Of a DNA stretch of 64,000 bases, positions 8,955 through 18,020 are shown piece by piece. The first letter of the stretch is position 1, and the number at the start of each line of letters is the position of its first letter. Under the pieces are notes generated by a model. The model ran no database searches and was not told the origin of the DNA. It saw nothing but the letters and a program-made list of their open reading frames with translations. A program made the position numbers and the translations under genes. Source of the DNA: Anderseniella sp963700885. GTDB lineage: Bacteria > Pseudomonadota > Alphaproteobacteria > Rhizobiales > Aestuariivirgaceae. The stretch covers positions 62,001 through 126,000 of the forward strand of contig CAVOZJ010000001.1 of NCBI GenBank assembly GCA_963700885.1, in the 5' to 3' direction.

Positions 8955-9962
8955 TTATTGAGCTTGTACGCCGTATCCCAGAAAACTAAAACCGGCATGG
9001 AACAGGTAGTCGATGCGGACTTCTTGCTTGTCCTTGGACTCAAAGAACACACCGTTACCAGCATGAAACGTCATCATTGTGTTCAGGTTTTGGAGAACCT
9101 GCTTAAGGACAGTTGACCGAAGCTTATCGCAGGAAGCAATCTCGGAATCTCGAAGCAAACGGCCATAGGCAAGCAGCCCCTCAGTCCCGCAAGCAAGCGA
9201 TGTCAGCGATCCCAGGGTCCTATAGCGTTTGTCATTCATGATGGCGTCTGCAATGCGTTGGGCATATCGCCTGGTCTGTTCGCTCGGATCGGCCCGGTTT
9301 GCCTGCTCAAGCGCATACAGCATCCAGTGGCTTTTGGTGCGGACACCGATGTCTTGTCGACCGAGTTTCAAAACTGAATCCTTGACTGCAGCGATGACGG
9401 CCTCGTCGCCCGTGCGTTGCCAGTAATAGAGAAGGCCCATCAGCGCCTGACCCGTAAAGAAATTGGACCGGGCCGGATGTACTGCGCCGACCGGATATGG
9501 CCGGACATGTATGAAATCACCGTCCTCACGCTTCTGCTTGAGGATGAATTTGGAAATCCGCTTGGCCAGGTCAAGGTAGCGCTTCTGGCCTGTTGCATCA
9601 TGCAGGCAGCACAATGCATTCAGAGCGAGGCCGGCGCCGCCTAGCTTTACGAATCCTTCATCCAGCACACAGAGCATGTGCTCGCTGCCGCCATACGGTG
9701 CGAAGAACTGCTCAATCATGTAATCTCCCGATTGAATGGCAGTACGACCAACCCCATCGATAGGGCCGAGGGCCTTCTCAATCTCCAAGAGAAACCAGAC
9801 CGAGGCGATGTGGCGTATGTTGCTGTACAGGGCATCGGTCTTGACTGGGTCCGACAACAAATAGCGGTACACAAAAGTTCCGTCCGGCTTGCTCATCTTT
9901 ACCAGCGCCGAGGCGCAGTCGCGAGCCAACTTCCTGGCCATCTGCGGTGTTGCGACGCGCAT
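8955..9962 (-). CDS. Predicted alpha/alpha-toroid protein, unknown function
   Basis: About 335 residues; ATG at 9962 has GAGGG 7 bp before it, while a GTG at 9998 would add 12 residues. Repeated helical-hairpin sequence (IRHIASVWFLLEIEKAL, NFFTGQALMGLLYYW, THWMLYALEQ-like segments, SLACGTEGLLAYGRLL) recalls six-hairpin glycosidase or terpenoid-cyclase-like barrels, in which helices with small residues alternate with Gly turns. No signal peptide, so probably cytoplasmic. Convergent with the barrel gene and next to an IS1182-type remnant. Function cannot be assigned; a role in processing glycans or isoprenoids is only a fold-based guess. Confidence 0.6.
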   Translation of the reverse strand: MRVATPQMARKLARDCASALVKMSKPDGTFVYRYLLSDPVKTDALYSNIRHIASVWFLLEIEKALGPIDGVGRTAIQSGDYMIEQFFAPYGGSEHMLCVLDEGFVKLGGAGLALNALCCLHDATGQKRYLDLAKRISKFILKQKREDGDFIHVRPYPVGAVHPARSNFFTGQALMGLLYYWQRTGDEAVIAAVKDSVLKLGRQDIGVRTKSHWMLYALEQANRADPSEQTRRYAQRIADAIMNDKRYRTLGSLTSLACGTEGLLAYGRLLRDSEIASCDKLRSTVLKQVLQNLNTMMTFHAGNGVFFESKDKQEVRIDYLFHAGFSFLGYGVQAQ

Positions 9963-10091
9963 TGTGGAACCCTCAGAGACTATTTGAGCCAAAGACACTT
10001 CTCATGCTTAGGATGAAGGTCTTGATTGGTCAAAGAAAGTTTGGCCTTGTTGGCTGTCTGTGCTGGTACGGCGTCTACTTTGGGTCTTGGG

Positions 10092-10886
10092 TGTGTGGAA
10101 ACGCCCGGCGATTGTGGTTCCATTGACAACTGGGTTCGGATTTTCGCCTTGGCGACATTTTTGTTGCCGATGGGCGTTCTGAGCGTCTTTTAAAGCGTTG
10201 TCGGTCCGTTTGGGGCATTCGATGGTCAGTTTGGCGCAAAATGGGCCACCCGTGCGCTGATCGCTGCTGTGGGTTCCTGACGGTCGGCGCTGTCCAGCTG
10301 ATGCAGATAACGCGCAACGCTCTCCTCAATCTGCTGCAGCCGCCGCGCCATCTTGGCCTTGGTGAAGTTCCGGTCCCGGTTGTTGACCGCCTTGAACTTG
10401 CTGCCGTCGATGGCAACGCTTGCCACCGACAAAAGCCCAATCCGGCGGCACAGCTCGACAAACTGCGAACACACCTTGCTGATGGCAGGCCCATTGTCCT
10501 TGCGAAAGTCGGCAATCGTCTTGTGATCCGGTACCAGGCGGCGCGTCAGCCACATCACCTCCACATTACGCCCGGCCTCGCGTTCAAGTCGACGGCTCGA
10601 CTGCACCCGGTTGAGATAACCGTAGACATAAAGCTTCAACAAAACTGCAGGATGATACCCCGGTCGACCGGTCGCTGCTGCTATGGCGCGCTCAAATCCC
10701 AAGCCATTCAAGTCGAGTGAGTCAACAAATGCGTCAATCACCTGAACCGGATTGTCTTCCTCAATCCAGTCTTCGAGCCGATCTGGAAACAGTGTTGCCT
10801 GGTTGCGATCAATGCCCTCAATAAAGCGATTCATAAGCCCCTCCGATTACTCAAAGGACTATACCTGACTCGCGCGTTTCCACACA
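10092..10886 (-). mobile_element. Internally deleted IS1182-type element
   Basis: A perfect 13-bp inverted repeat, tgtgtggaaacgc at 10092-10104 and its complement at 10874-10886, encloses only 795 bp, about half a normal IS1182. The transposase inside keeps the N-terminal half. The retained ends with a shortened interior suggest a non-autonomous derivative that could be moved only by a transposase supplied elsewhere. No target duplication is obvious. Confidence 0.7.
10226..10834 (-). pseudogene. Truncated IS1182-family transposase
   Basis: 202 residues where the family has roughly 450. The N-terminal DUF772-type helix bundle (GRPGYHPAVLLKLYVYGYLN, SRRLEREAGRNVEVMWL, LVPDHKTIADFRKDN) and the first catalytic aspartate region (VAIDGSKFKAVNNRDRNFT) are intact. 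Sequence similarity ends at the coiled segment RRLQQIEESVARYL, and a stop follows after an unrelated tail. The later DDE residues are absent, so it cannot be active. Confidence 0.85.
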
Positions 10887-10966
10887 GTCTGGGTCATTAT
10901 CTACCGACTTGGGACCGGCGGCGGAGCCTCCGTTCCAAACCCAACAAACACCAGAAACGGCACGTC

Positions 10967-11572
10967 CTAGTTACAACCTTCATATCGCATACAGCCCCAG
11001 TAATCGGGACCACCGCTTCCCCAGTTCTCCGCACACAAATAACTCATACGTTCGCAATAGGCTGCACCAGTTCCGATGATCGCAGCCGTGCCGAGTCCAG
11101 GTAGCCACCATGCGCTGGAATAGCACCATCCGTAGCGACAATGCCGGTAACCACGACGCGCATGACGATAGCGATGGCCATGCCGATGACGGTTGTAGAC
11201 ATGGCGGTTATGGCGACCGCCACGGTGGGCATGGCCACGATTGCGACCGCCACGGTTGGCATTACCACGGTTTCGACCGCCACGGTTGGCATTACCACGG
11301 TTTCGACTGCCACGGTTGGCATTACCACGGTTTCGACCGCCACGGTTGGCACTTCCGCCTCTTCTGCCGCCGCCACGGTAGGAACCGCGACTGCCGCGCC
11401 CACCACGGGCGACATTCTCAATTGGTAGCTGCTCGGCGACATCGCCCAACATCTGGTTGATTGGCGTCATGCCCGGGGAAAGAGCTGATGCAGACTGCAT
11501 GGGTGTCAAGGCAACCAATCCGCTGAAACACAAAGTGCCTGCAGCAAAAATTGATTTGAGGATGTTTTTCAT
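10967..11572 (-). CDS. Secreted Arg/Gly/Asn-rich tandem-repeat protein
   Basis: 201 residues from the ATG at 11572, which has GGAG 6 bp before it (an upstream ATG would add 6 residues). A signal peptide (MKNILKSIFAAGTLCFSGLV, cleavage near ASA) is followed by a short acidic linker and then about five units of a ten-residue repeat (RGGRNRGNAN), then a His/Arg/Tyr-rich stretch (HRHGHRYRHARRGYRH). The C-terminus has a hydrophobic segment (LPGLGTAAIIGTGAAY) and six cysteines. The repeat is an exact 30-bp tandem repeat in DNA (about 11214-11350). The strongly basic exported domain could bind polyanions such as DNA, polysaccharide or envelope glycans; this is inference. I do not recognise the family. 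Confidence 0.65.
   Translation of the reverse strand: MKNILKSIFAAGTLCFSGLVALTPMQSASALSPGMTPINQMLGDVAEQLPIENVARGGRGSRGSYRGGGRRGGSANRGGRNRGNANRGSRNRGNANRGGRNRGNANRGGRNRGHAHRGGRHNRHVYNRHRHGHRYRHARRGYRHCRYGWCYSSAWWLPGLGTAAIIGTGAAYCERMSYLCAENWGSGGPDYWGCMRYEGCN
11214..11350 (-). repeat. 30-bp in-frame tandem repeat
   Basis: Units containing ccacggttggcattaccacg recur at 30-bp spacing (11250, 11280, 11310, 11340), with a diverged unit before them. The middle units are almost identical, so copy number probably changes by slippage. Each unit codes ten residues of the secreted protein at 10967-11572. Confidence 0.85.
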
Positions 11573-11767
11573 TTTCAACTCCATAAACAAGTTCTATTAC
11601 TCCTCCCACCTTTCCTCCCAACTTCCTTTGTCCGGGGAGAAAAGCCATTAATTCACACTCTGCTGCCAAGGAAGCTCTTGTCGGCTATTTCAGCGTAAGT
11701 TGTTGTATCAACGTACTCCGGTACCTTTGGTTCCAATTCGTCAGCACGATTAAAAGGCAACCGGGGC

Positions 11768-12283
11768 ATGGTGGGCGGCGCTTTGAAGGGCTTTGCCGTC
11801 CACTTCTTTGTCGTTGGCGGCGAGGCCCAGGTCTACCTCGACAACCTAACGTTCTACGTACAAGGTGGTTACCTTGACTTTGAAGAATTTGACGGCGACC
11901 CGGGCGACGGTCTGCGGGAAGCGGGCTTCGGACGCGGTGTGATGCGCTGGTTTACAACGGATAACTCACGCCTTCAGGCTGAAGTCTCTTACGCCGATGG
12001 CTTAGTGAACGGCGGTGATGATGGACGGATCATCGAGTGGGGAGTTCGTTACGACACGATGCTAGCACTGCCTATATTGGGGGATAGTAACGTGTTTGTC
12101 GGTTACCGTGGCGCAGACTTCGACAACAGCGACAACGGCGCTCATTACATGGATCACACCGCTATGGCGGGATTCCGGGTCTGGTTTGGCGGCAACAGCA
12201 TGCTTGAGTTCGACCGGGTTGGAGCAACACTTGACGCTCCGAACTTCGGTCGCTGGGCTGGTTCTGGTAACATCATAGACTAG
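11768..12283 (+). pseudogene. Truncated paralogue of the outer-membrane barrel protein
   Basis: 171 residues that follow the C-terminal half of the protein at 7855-8913: VGGEAQVYLDNLTFYVQGGY here against VGGEAQFYTDMFTFYGQGGY there, then GFGRGVMRWFTTDNSRLQAE against IFGRGVVRWFPTSESRLQLE, and the ending DRVGATLDAPNFG against DRQGATVDTPDFG. The N-terminal half and signal peptide are absent, so the product could not reach the outer membrane. Upstream sequence (11591-11767) shows no replacement signal peptide. An old duplication followed by 5' deletion is the likely history. Confidence 0.7.
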
Positions 12284-12449
12284 GATCTAGGAATTGCTAA
12301 CGATCGCTGACTGCATTGACAGTCTAGTGTGGGGTTGCTGCGCCGTCAGGCTGTTGCAAGCCGCTTGCGCCGCCATCGGAAGACCCCATCCCGCCGTGTG
12401 CTGACAGCAGTAACCATACGCCTGCGGGGAGCGGGACAGGCTTGCTAAA

Positions 12450-13494
12450 GCATGTTGCATTTATTCGGCCTCATATCCTGCTGCCTTGAAGAAGTTTCTG
12501 CATTCGGCGGGTGTATAGAGTTCGCATATATTGCCAAGCGCTTGACAGATTGCCTCGAAGTTGCGAGCTGCGTGCTTTCTCAAGAGTGTTTTGAGTTTTG
12601 AGTATGCTAATTCGATTGGGTTCAGATCTGGCGAATATGGCGGCAGGAAGAGCAACCATGCCTGACGTGCAGTGATCAGTTGTTCAACCTTTTTGCTTTT
12701 GTGGAAAGCAACATTGTCCAGAATAACGACATCGCCAGGTGACAGCGTCGGGGCAAGTTGGGTCTCGACATAAATCTCGAAGATTTGCCTGTTCATGGGC
12801 GCGTTGACGATCCAGGGCGCGGTCAGGCTATGGCACCGCAGACCTGCAATGAAGGTTTGTGTTTTCCATGACCCAAACGGCGCGTGAGTCCGGTATCGCT
12901 GGCCTTTCGGCGCCCATCCGGTCCGCTTGGTCAGCCTGGTGTTGGTGGAAGTCTCGTCGATGAACACCAGCCGTGACAGGGCCTTGTTGAAGAACCGGCG
13001 CCGGCGGTTGATCCACAAATCACGCTGTTGTCTGACATAGGGCCGGTTCTGCTCGCTTGCATGAAGGCTTTTTTTTATGACTGAGGCCAAGCCGGTGCAG
13101 CAACCGGCTAACATTGGAACGGTGTATCATCACCCCGCGCCCTGCCAATTCAACGCACAGTTCATCCAGCGTCAGATCACCATTTTCGCCAACACGCTGG
13201 CGGACCCAGGTAGCATGAACTTTCAACTTGCCGTGCCCACCATGGCCCTGCCGCATCGGCTCCAGTGCACCGGTCTCATGTTTCAGAATCACCATTCTGT
13301 TCACAAACCGCGGCGAAACGCGAAAATGAGATGCCGCAGCACGGTGGCTGTTACCTTCCTCGACAAATGCAATCACACGCTCACGCAACTCAATCGGATG
13401 TGGTTTGCCCATGACAATTCTCCTTCCATACGGAAAAAGAAACACAACTCAGGTGATTTGGGAATCTTAAATCACAAAAACCGCAACACGCTTT
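12450..13494 (-). mobile_element. IS630-family insertion sequence
   Basis: The ends ctaaagcatgttgc (12447-12460) and, inverted, ctaaagcgtgttgc (13484-13497) match at 13 of 14 positions. TA lies at both outer junctions (12448-12449 and 13495-13496), as expected for IS630 insertion into TA. The element of about 1045 bp holds one transposase gene split by a frameshift. Confidence 0.85.
12461..13412 (-). pseudogene. IS630-family transposase in two overlapping frames
   Basis: The first frame starts at ATG 13412 (AAGGAGAA 5 bp before) and gives the helix-turn-helix part (IELRERVIAFVEEG, SHRAAASHFRVSPRFVNRMV, LTLDELCVELAGRG) ending GLSHKKK. The second frame continues with SLHASEQNRPYVRQQRDLW and the full DDE domain: FIDETSTN, VILDNVAFHKS, PPYSPDLNPIELAYSKLK. 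The frames meet at a run of eight A (complement of 13069-13076); one base less would join them. Some IS630 elements use frameshifting at such A runs, so this may be programmed or may be a disabling insertion. It ends at TAA right inside the left terminal repeat. Confidence 0.85.
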
Positions 13495-13607
13495 AGGATG
13501 GTGGTGCTTACATCCAGGGGACAAACACCTGTCTTTCAACGCAGCTGAAACAATGTCTCGAAAGGGCTCCAAGCTGTCAATTGTTGCATTGCAACCTGAT
13601 GTCTGCA

Positions 13608-13804
13608 GGGGGTCATTTTTCCCCGTTTTCGACCGGGTCCAAGAACGTCCGAAGCATCCCCAACTGCGGACTTATTTCAGCGCACGCCAAAACGGTTTAA
13701 ATGTGCCAGAAGTTGCCGGCCAAGCCGTCGTGGCGCTTGCCTGAATGAAGACCGCAACTTTGGCAAATCACGATGCCGGTGGAGGAGTTGCCTACAGCAT
13801 CAGG
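13608..13804 (+). repeat. Dispersed repeat copy R2
   Basis: Begins ggggtcatttttccccgttt and contains gaccgggtccaagaacgtcc, shared with R5 at 23883; the opening is shared with R3 and R4. It ends in gatgccggtggagga, shared with R1. It fills most of a 405-bp gap (13498-13903) between the IS630 and the MAPEG gene; nothing else is recognisable there. Confidence 0.6.
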
Positions 13805-13903
13805 AACAGCGAACTAAGATAAATCCAGTTCTGGGACTCATGATGACTGAGTAGTTGAAACGTGTTTATATTCATGTTCGCTCATTCAGGGAGCTTTCGA
13901 GTT

Positions 13904-14380
13904 ATGAGCCTTCTTTCGTTGGAAAACCCGGTCTTTGTTACCTACGCTATCGCGGCGTCCATCATGGTGCTCAAGATCATGGGTCAAGGTTGGGTGACAG
14001 TTTACAGGATGCTCAAGAGCGATTCCGGCCTCGCCAGCCCCGAAGACCTGAGGCCAGGGCTTATCAACAAGAATCCGCGCCCGGAACAGTTGGAGTTGAA
14101 CGACTACGTTGATAGGTCTCGACGCATGCACCGCAATGATCTGGAAAACATACCGGCATTTCTGGCAATAGGGCTGGTATTTGTCACGCTCGATCCGTCG
14201 ACATGGTTGGCGAGTTTATTGTTTTACGGTTTCGTGGTTGCCCGCCTTTTGCACGCGATGGCCTATGGCACGAAACAAAGCCATGAGGTCAGGGCTACGT
14301 TCTACACGGCTGGAAGCTTTATCGTGATATTTATGGCATTGAACATCCTTTTCGTACTTCTGACCGCGTCAGGAAGCTGA
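13904..14380 (+). CDS. MAPEG family membrane protein
   Basis: 158 residues from ATG 13904 (GGGAG 9 bp before). Four hydrophobic segments (FVTYAIAASIMVLKIM, AFLAIGLVFVTL, LASLLFYGFVVARLLHAMAY, SFIVIFMALNILFVLL) and the family signature RRMHRNDLENIPAF match membrane-associated proteins in eicosanoid and glutathione metabolism. Bacterial members are thought to be glutathione transferases or peroxidases acting on lipophilic electrophiles at the inner membrane; activity here is inferred. It stands alone between repeat R2 and the DUF2182 gene. Confidence 0.87.
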   Translation: MSLLSLENPVFVTYAIAASIMVLKIMGQGWVTVYRMLKSDSGLASPEDLRPGLINKNPRPEQLELNDYVDRSRRMHRNDLENIPAFLAIGLVFVTLDPSTWLASLLFYGFVVARLLHAMAYGTKQSHEVRATFYTAGSFIVIFMALNILFVLLTASGS

Positions 14381-14505
14381 ATGTTTGGCCTTGTCTGAGT
14401 GGGGTCACAAGCGGATTCCATGAGGTCGACTCCAGAGAGTCCGTAGTCCTTGGACGGCTGAATTAGCCCCAGTTGAAACGCCATGCTTTGAATTGGTGGC
14501 GATTT

Positions 14506-15315
14506 CTACGCGTAAGGCCCCCAAAATCCAAGCAGCAGACTACCGCCCAGAACGATCATCGCCAGACCAGAAAGGCGACCCAGCAAGGCGCCGTTAGGTA
14601 CGAGTTTCTCAATCAACACGAACACGGCAATCACAGCCACCCAAAACAAATTCATCACGCCCGCGATGAACAAGAGCAGCATGATTGCCCAACAGCACCC
14701 AAGACAGAAACCACCATGCTCTGCTCCCATCAGGAACGCTCCGGCGTTTCCCGGCCGCCAGTTAAACATAAAATATTGCAGGGGAGCACGACACTTCTGG
14801 AGGCAGGCATCCTTGATTGGTAGCAATTGATAAATCCCGGCAACCATGAGCAATAAACCACTCAACCAGGCGCTTTTCAAAACCATCATTTCAGTGAGCA
14901 GCGCAGTTTCCTGCAGCCCGAATTGCAGTCCTGTCGCGAGGGCGCTGAATGCCGTCCAAACTGCGAGATAGCCGAGCGTGAATAGCCATGCCGGCGCTAT
15001 CGCGGAGCCAGATGCTTTGCGTTTTCTAGCCAGTGTTGAGTACATAAGAATAGCTGGAGAGGCACTGGGCAGCATCATCGCAACCATCATCACCGACCAC
15101 ATGACAAACATGAGCACCAACGAAAGCGGATCAAAGGGAACACCGTGCGAACGGGCATTCATGTCTCCCATGCCACCGGTGTTCATGCTCATCGATGCCA
15201 TCCGGGAGGCATCATAGAACAGATACAGCCATGCCAGTCCTGCCACGCCCACCACTCCGGCGAGCGTTATAGCCTGATCACGGCTCAAGATTGATTTGAG
15301 TGCGCGCGCCAGCAC
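14506..15315 (-). CDS. DUF2182 polytopic membrane protein
   Basis: About 270 residues with six or seven hydrophobic segments, Met-rich patches (SRMASMSMNTGGMGDMN) and the DUF2182 core (LMFVMWSVMMVAMMLPSASP; GAEHGGFCLGCCWAIMLL). The Met and Cys clusters fit the 'predicted metal-binding integral membrane protein' description. The start is uncertain: I prefer GTG at 15315, overlapping the end of the DUF1326 gene by about 14 bases no more than needed for coupling; an ATG at 15390 would overlap it by 60. DUF2182 and DUF1326 commonly occur side by side, and a joint role in metal handling or a membrane oxidase-like complex has been suggested but not shown. Confidence 0.83.
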   Translation of the reverse strand: MLARALKSILSRDQAITLAGVVGVAGLAWLYLFYDASRMASMSMNTGGMGDMNARSHGVPFDPLSLVLMFVMWSVMMVAMMLPSASPAILMYSTLARKRKASGSAIAPAWLFTLGYLAVWTAFSALATGLQFGLQETALLTEMMVLKSAWLSGLLLMVAGIYQLLPIKDACLQKCRAPLQYFMFNWRPGNAGAFLMGAEHGGFCLGCCWAIMLLLFIAGVMNLFWVAVIAVFVLIEKLVPNGALLGRLSGLAMIVLGGSLLLGFWGPYA

Positions 15316-15329
15316 AAGCCTGCATCCGG

Positions 15330-15944
15330 TTATCCACTCCAGGAGTAGGGTGCGAAGTGGCCATTGCGCGTGCCGCTGGCATCCTCCCAATCAATGCCGA
15401 AGGCATGGAAGCTGGAGTTTGTGGCGTGGGCTAGAGCAAGCTTTGACGTTACAGGATGCGCCGTGTTGTCCAGGTAAATCGGTTCACCTTCAGCCGACAC
15501 GCTGGGCACACCTTGAAGAGACTGATCTATCAATTCCCCTGCGGTCACCCTGTAATTCATGCCATCTTTTTCGAATGTGATAGGCCGCTTTTCAATGCCG
15601 GCAATCTCACCAACCAAGGGTGCCAAAGCAGCCATAGGGCCACCATCCGAGCCCGTTGCAATTGCACCAATCGCCTCCACTTGGGCATCACTGGCCGATT
15701 CATCAACGATCAATCCAACTTTCATGTTGCCCTCCGCCATGACGCCAGGAGAATGCAAAAGGACAATAAAAGATGTGCCGTCGAGACTGACACCATCTTT
15801 CTCACCTTTATCGACCCGCATAGAAATCGCGGCCTTGCAATCGCCTTCTGTGGGCAGTGCTGCAAGGTTGGATCCAATACACGGGCAGACAAATGTGCAA
15901 TTGCAGGTCTCCATGTACTGACCTTCAATATGCCAACTGGCCAT
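15330..15944 (-). CDS. DUF1326 domain protein
   Basis: 204 residues from ATG 15944, preceded by GGAGGAG at 6 bp. The N-terminal METCNCTFVCPCIGSN holds the CxC...CxC cluster that defines DUF1326, followed by GDCKAAIS and the conserved end HAFGIDWEDASGTRNGHFAPYSW. No signal peptide. The cysteine cluster suggests metal or redox binding. It is the upstream gene of a two-gene operon with DUF2182. Function is unknown across the family. Confidence 0.87.
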   Translation of the reverse strand: MASWHIEGQYMETCNCTFVCPCIGSNLAALPTEGDCKAAISMRVDKGEKDGVSLDGTSFIVLLHSPGVMAEGNMKVGLIVDESASDAQVEAIGAIATGSDGGPMAALAPLVGEIAGIEKRPITFEKDGMNYRVTAGELIDQSLQGVPSVSAEGEPIYLDNTAHPVTSKLALAHATNSSFHAFGIDWEDASGTRNGHFAPYSWSG

Positions 15945-16098
15945 CTTTTGCTCCTCCAAGTTTACTGAATAAGGCTCCATCGTGTTCGGTTAGTACACGG
16001 AAGTCAAATGCCTTACGGTGGTATCAAGGGACCGCTGCGACTAGGAGGCTATTGGGCGCCGAGCAGACAAGGATGCCAAGACACCCGAGAGTCCGGTT

Positions 16099-16279
16099 GG
16101 GGTCATTTTTCCCCGTTTTACGCCGGAAGGAAACACTTCTGGACTGCAACCGAGAGCGGACTCTTTTTACCGACGTCCAATAGGGTGAAAATGTGCCATT
16201 AACTGCCGTCGAGCCTCCTTGGCGATCCCTCAAACGACACCCCAAAATTGGCGCATTGCAATGCCGGCGGGGGAGGCGT
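16099..16279 (+). repeat. Dispersed repeat copy R3
   Basis: Opens ggggtcatttttccccgttt, then gccggaaggaaacacttc and gtgaaaatgtgcca, matching R4 at 19669-19774 at roughly 87% over 100 bp by eye. R3 and R4 lie in the same orientation on either side of the methyltransferase and HxlR genes. The remaining bases of the 441-bp gap (15945-16098 and 16280-16385) carry nothing recognisable. Confidence 0.65.
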
Positions 16280-16385
16280 CAAAAACATCAATAACAACAG
16301 GTACGCCACCACGAAGGGACTGCCAGCACCTCATTTTGCATTTGCGGCATTTGGTGCAACACTGCCGATGGTCGAGGCCACGGCA

Positions 16386-17183
16386 TCACAGTTGTGCAAC
16401 AGCAAAATACGCCGGTGCTGGAAATTCTACACTTCCTTTTTTGGTGACCCATTTGGCAAGGTGCTTACGCGCAGCCGTTTTCAGCGCTCTCAACTGCCTG
16501 GTATCGACCATTGAGGCCAATGTCCATCCTCCAATTTCGGTATCTAACCAATCATCTAACGAAGGTTGTCGCACTACGCCTGCAAAGTCGATGATCCTTG
16601 CATTGTGCAAGCCACCGTCCCTGAGTAATTCCCGAAGTACAGCGACATCGCCCAGGCAGAAAGGTGCCTTCAGCGCTTCGGCCGCATCAGAACCAACCAA
16701 CTCTTCAATAAGGGGAATCAGGTCACAATAACCGGGTGAATTTTCCCAGGTGTCAAATACCGAAATGGCAACGCGACCCCCGGGTCTGGTAACTCGTGCC
16801 AACTCGGCCACCGCTTTGACCTTGTCGGTAAAAAACATCAGCCCAAACTGGCAAATAGCAGCATCGAACTGGTCATCACCAAACTGGAGATCCTCAGCAG
16901 CGGCCGTGATGAATTTGACGGTTGGTGCAAGACGCCGAGCTACAGAGCCCATGCCTTCATTAATATCGACCGCAACAACTGTCGCACCTTTGTCAACTGC
17001 TGCGCGGGCAACAATGCCCGTTCCTGTTGCCACATCTATGACGGAGTCACCGGGGCCTACGGCGGCTTCAGCCACCAGCGGCACAGCGAATTGACCGAAA
17101 AGTGCTGGAACAAACTTTTCCTCGTAAATCTCGGCGGCTGCATCTGTAACTTGTCCAGCCGTAGCAGCAACTGTCGAATTCAT
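16386..17183 (-). CDS. Class I SAM-dependent methyltransferase (UbiE/COQ5-like)
   Basis: 265 residues from ATG 17183, preceded by TTGGAGG. Motif I is VIDVATGTGIVARAA, motif II AVDINEGMGSVAR, motif IV DAAICQFGLMFF, post-motif LARVTRPGGRVAISVFD. An N-terminal VTDAAAEIYEEKFVPALFG is typical of small-molecule methyltransferases. The open frame could extend upstream to 17537 but that part does not look like protein. It is divergent from a frameshifted HxlR regulator, which may once have controlled it. Confidence 0.85.
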   Translation of the reverse strand: MNSTVAATAGQVTDAAAEIYEEKFVPALFGQFAVPLVAEAAVGPGDSVIDVATGTGIVARAAVDKGATVVAVDINEGMGSVARRLAPTVKFITAAAEDLQFGDDQFDAAICQFGLMFFTDKVKAVAELARVTRPGGRVAISVFDTWENSPGYCDLIPLIEELVGSDAAEALKAPFCLGDVAVLRELLRDGGLHNARIIDFAGVVRQPSLDDWLDTEIGGWTLASMVDTRQLRALKTAARKHLAKWVTKKGSVEFPAPAYFAVAQL

Positions 17184-17309
17184 CACTAACCTCCAAAAGC
17201 TATTTCGCCACGCCTCGATCCTGTCATTGGCTGCCGGCCTAAAATAGTTCAAATTCTGTAGTATTATCCAAAATGAAACTATCTTCGGTGATTGGTGAGA
17301 GTAGGTATG

Positions 17310-18012
17310 ATGCGTAGTTATGGCCAATTCTGCCCGGTGGCAAAAACTGCCGAGATCCTCTGCCAGCGGTGGAATAGTTTGATCATCCGCGACCTCGCCT
17401 GGGGTTCGGCACGCTTCAGTGAGTTGAACTCGTGGGGTTCCCTTGATGTCGCCGGCACTGCTCTCACAGAGATTGAAAGACCTTGAAAATGAAGGCGTAA
17501 TCGAACGGCGCAGAGAGGGTAAGGGGCGAAGATACACTTACCATCTGACCGAGGCTGGCCAGGAATTTGCGCCGATAATTGAGGCTATGGGGATCTGGGG
17601 CCGACGCTGGACCCGCCGCGAATTGAAACCGGAAGAGATCGATATGGATCTTCTTTTGTGGGGCTTGGAAAGCACTGCGCGCTTCGACGCTTTTCGTCGC
17701 GTGCCAACACTAATCAGGATTGACCTGACGGATCAGCCAACAAATAAAAGGCGATGGTGGTTTCTGAATGATGACGGCCGCTGCCAACTTTGCCTTCACG
17801 ATCCTGGACATGAGATCGATCTCTATCTTACTTCCACCACTGAAGACCTGATTCATGTCTATCTTGGCGACCTCCCTGTGTCGCGAGCGTTGGACAATGG
17901 AAGGTTGGAAGCAATAGGATCCCGAAACGACATCGCACACCTACCGGACTGGCTCAACCTCAGTTCCTTATCCAAGGTTGCTTCAATGCGAGAAGATTTC
18001 TGCTTGCAATGA
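17310..18012 (+). pseudogene. HxlR-family regulator with a single-base frameshift
   Basis: The N-terminal part reads MRSYGQFCPVAKTAEILCQR then LIIRDLAWGSARFSELN, the standard HxlR start with the switch cysteine of QFCPVAK. After SELN the frame is lost; one extra base near 17433 (AACTCG-T-GGGGTT) separates it from GVPLMSPALLSQRLKDLE and GVIERRREGKGRRYTYHLTE, which continue the winged helix and then a C-terminal extension of about 125 residues to 18012. Removing that base restores a ~233-residue regulator. It may be a genuine lesion or a sequence error, because the rest is well preserved. The 127 bp to the divergent methyltransferase should hold both promoters. Confidence 0.8.
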
Positions 18013-18020
18013 GTCTCTAG

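Noticed and set aside
11214..11350. Regular 30-bp repeats that could suggest a CRISPR array
   Set aside because: The units are contiguous with no unique spacers, are in frame, and encode a ten-residue protein repeat behind a signal peptide.
12284..12446. Possible transposase tail between the barrel pseudogene and IS630
   Set aside because: Arg-rich reading in one frame recalls IS ends, but no motif or boundary could be supported.
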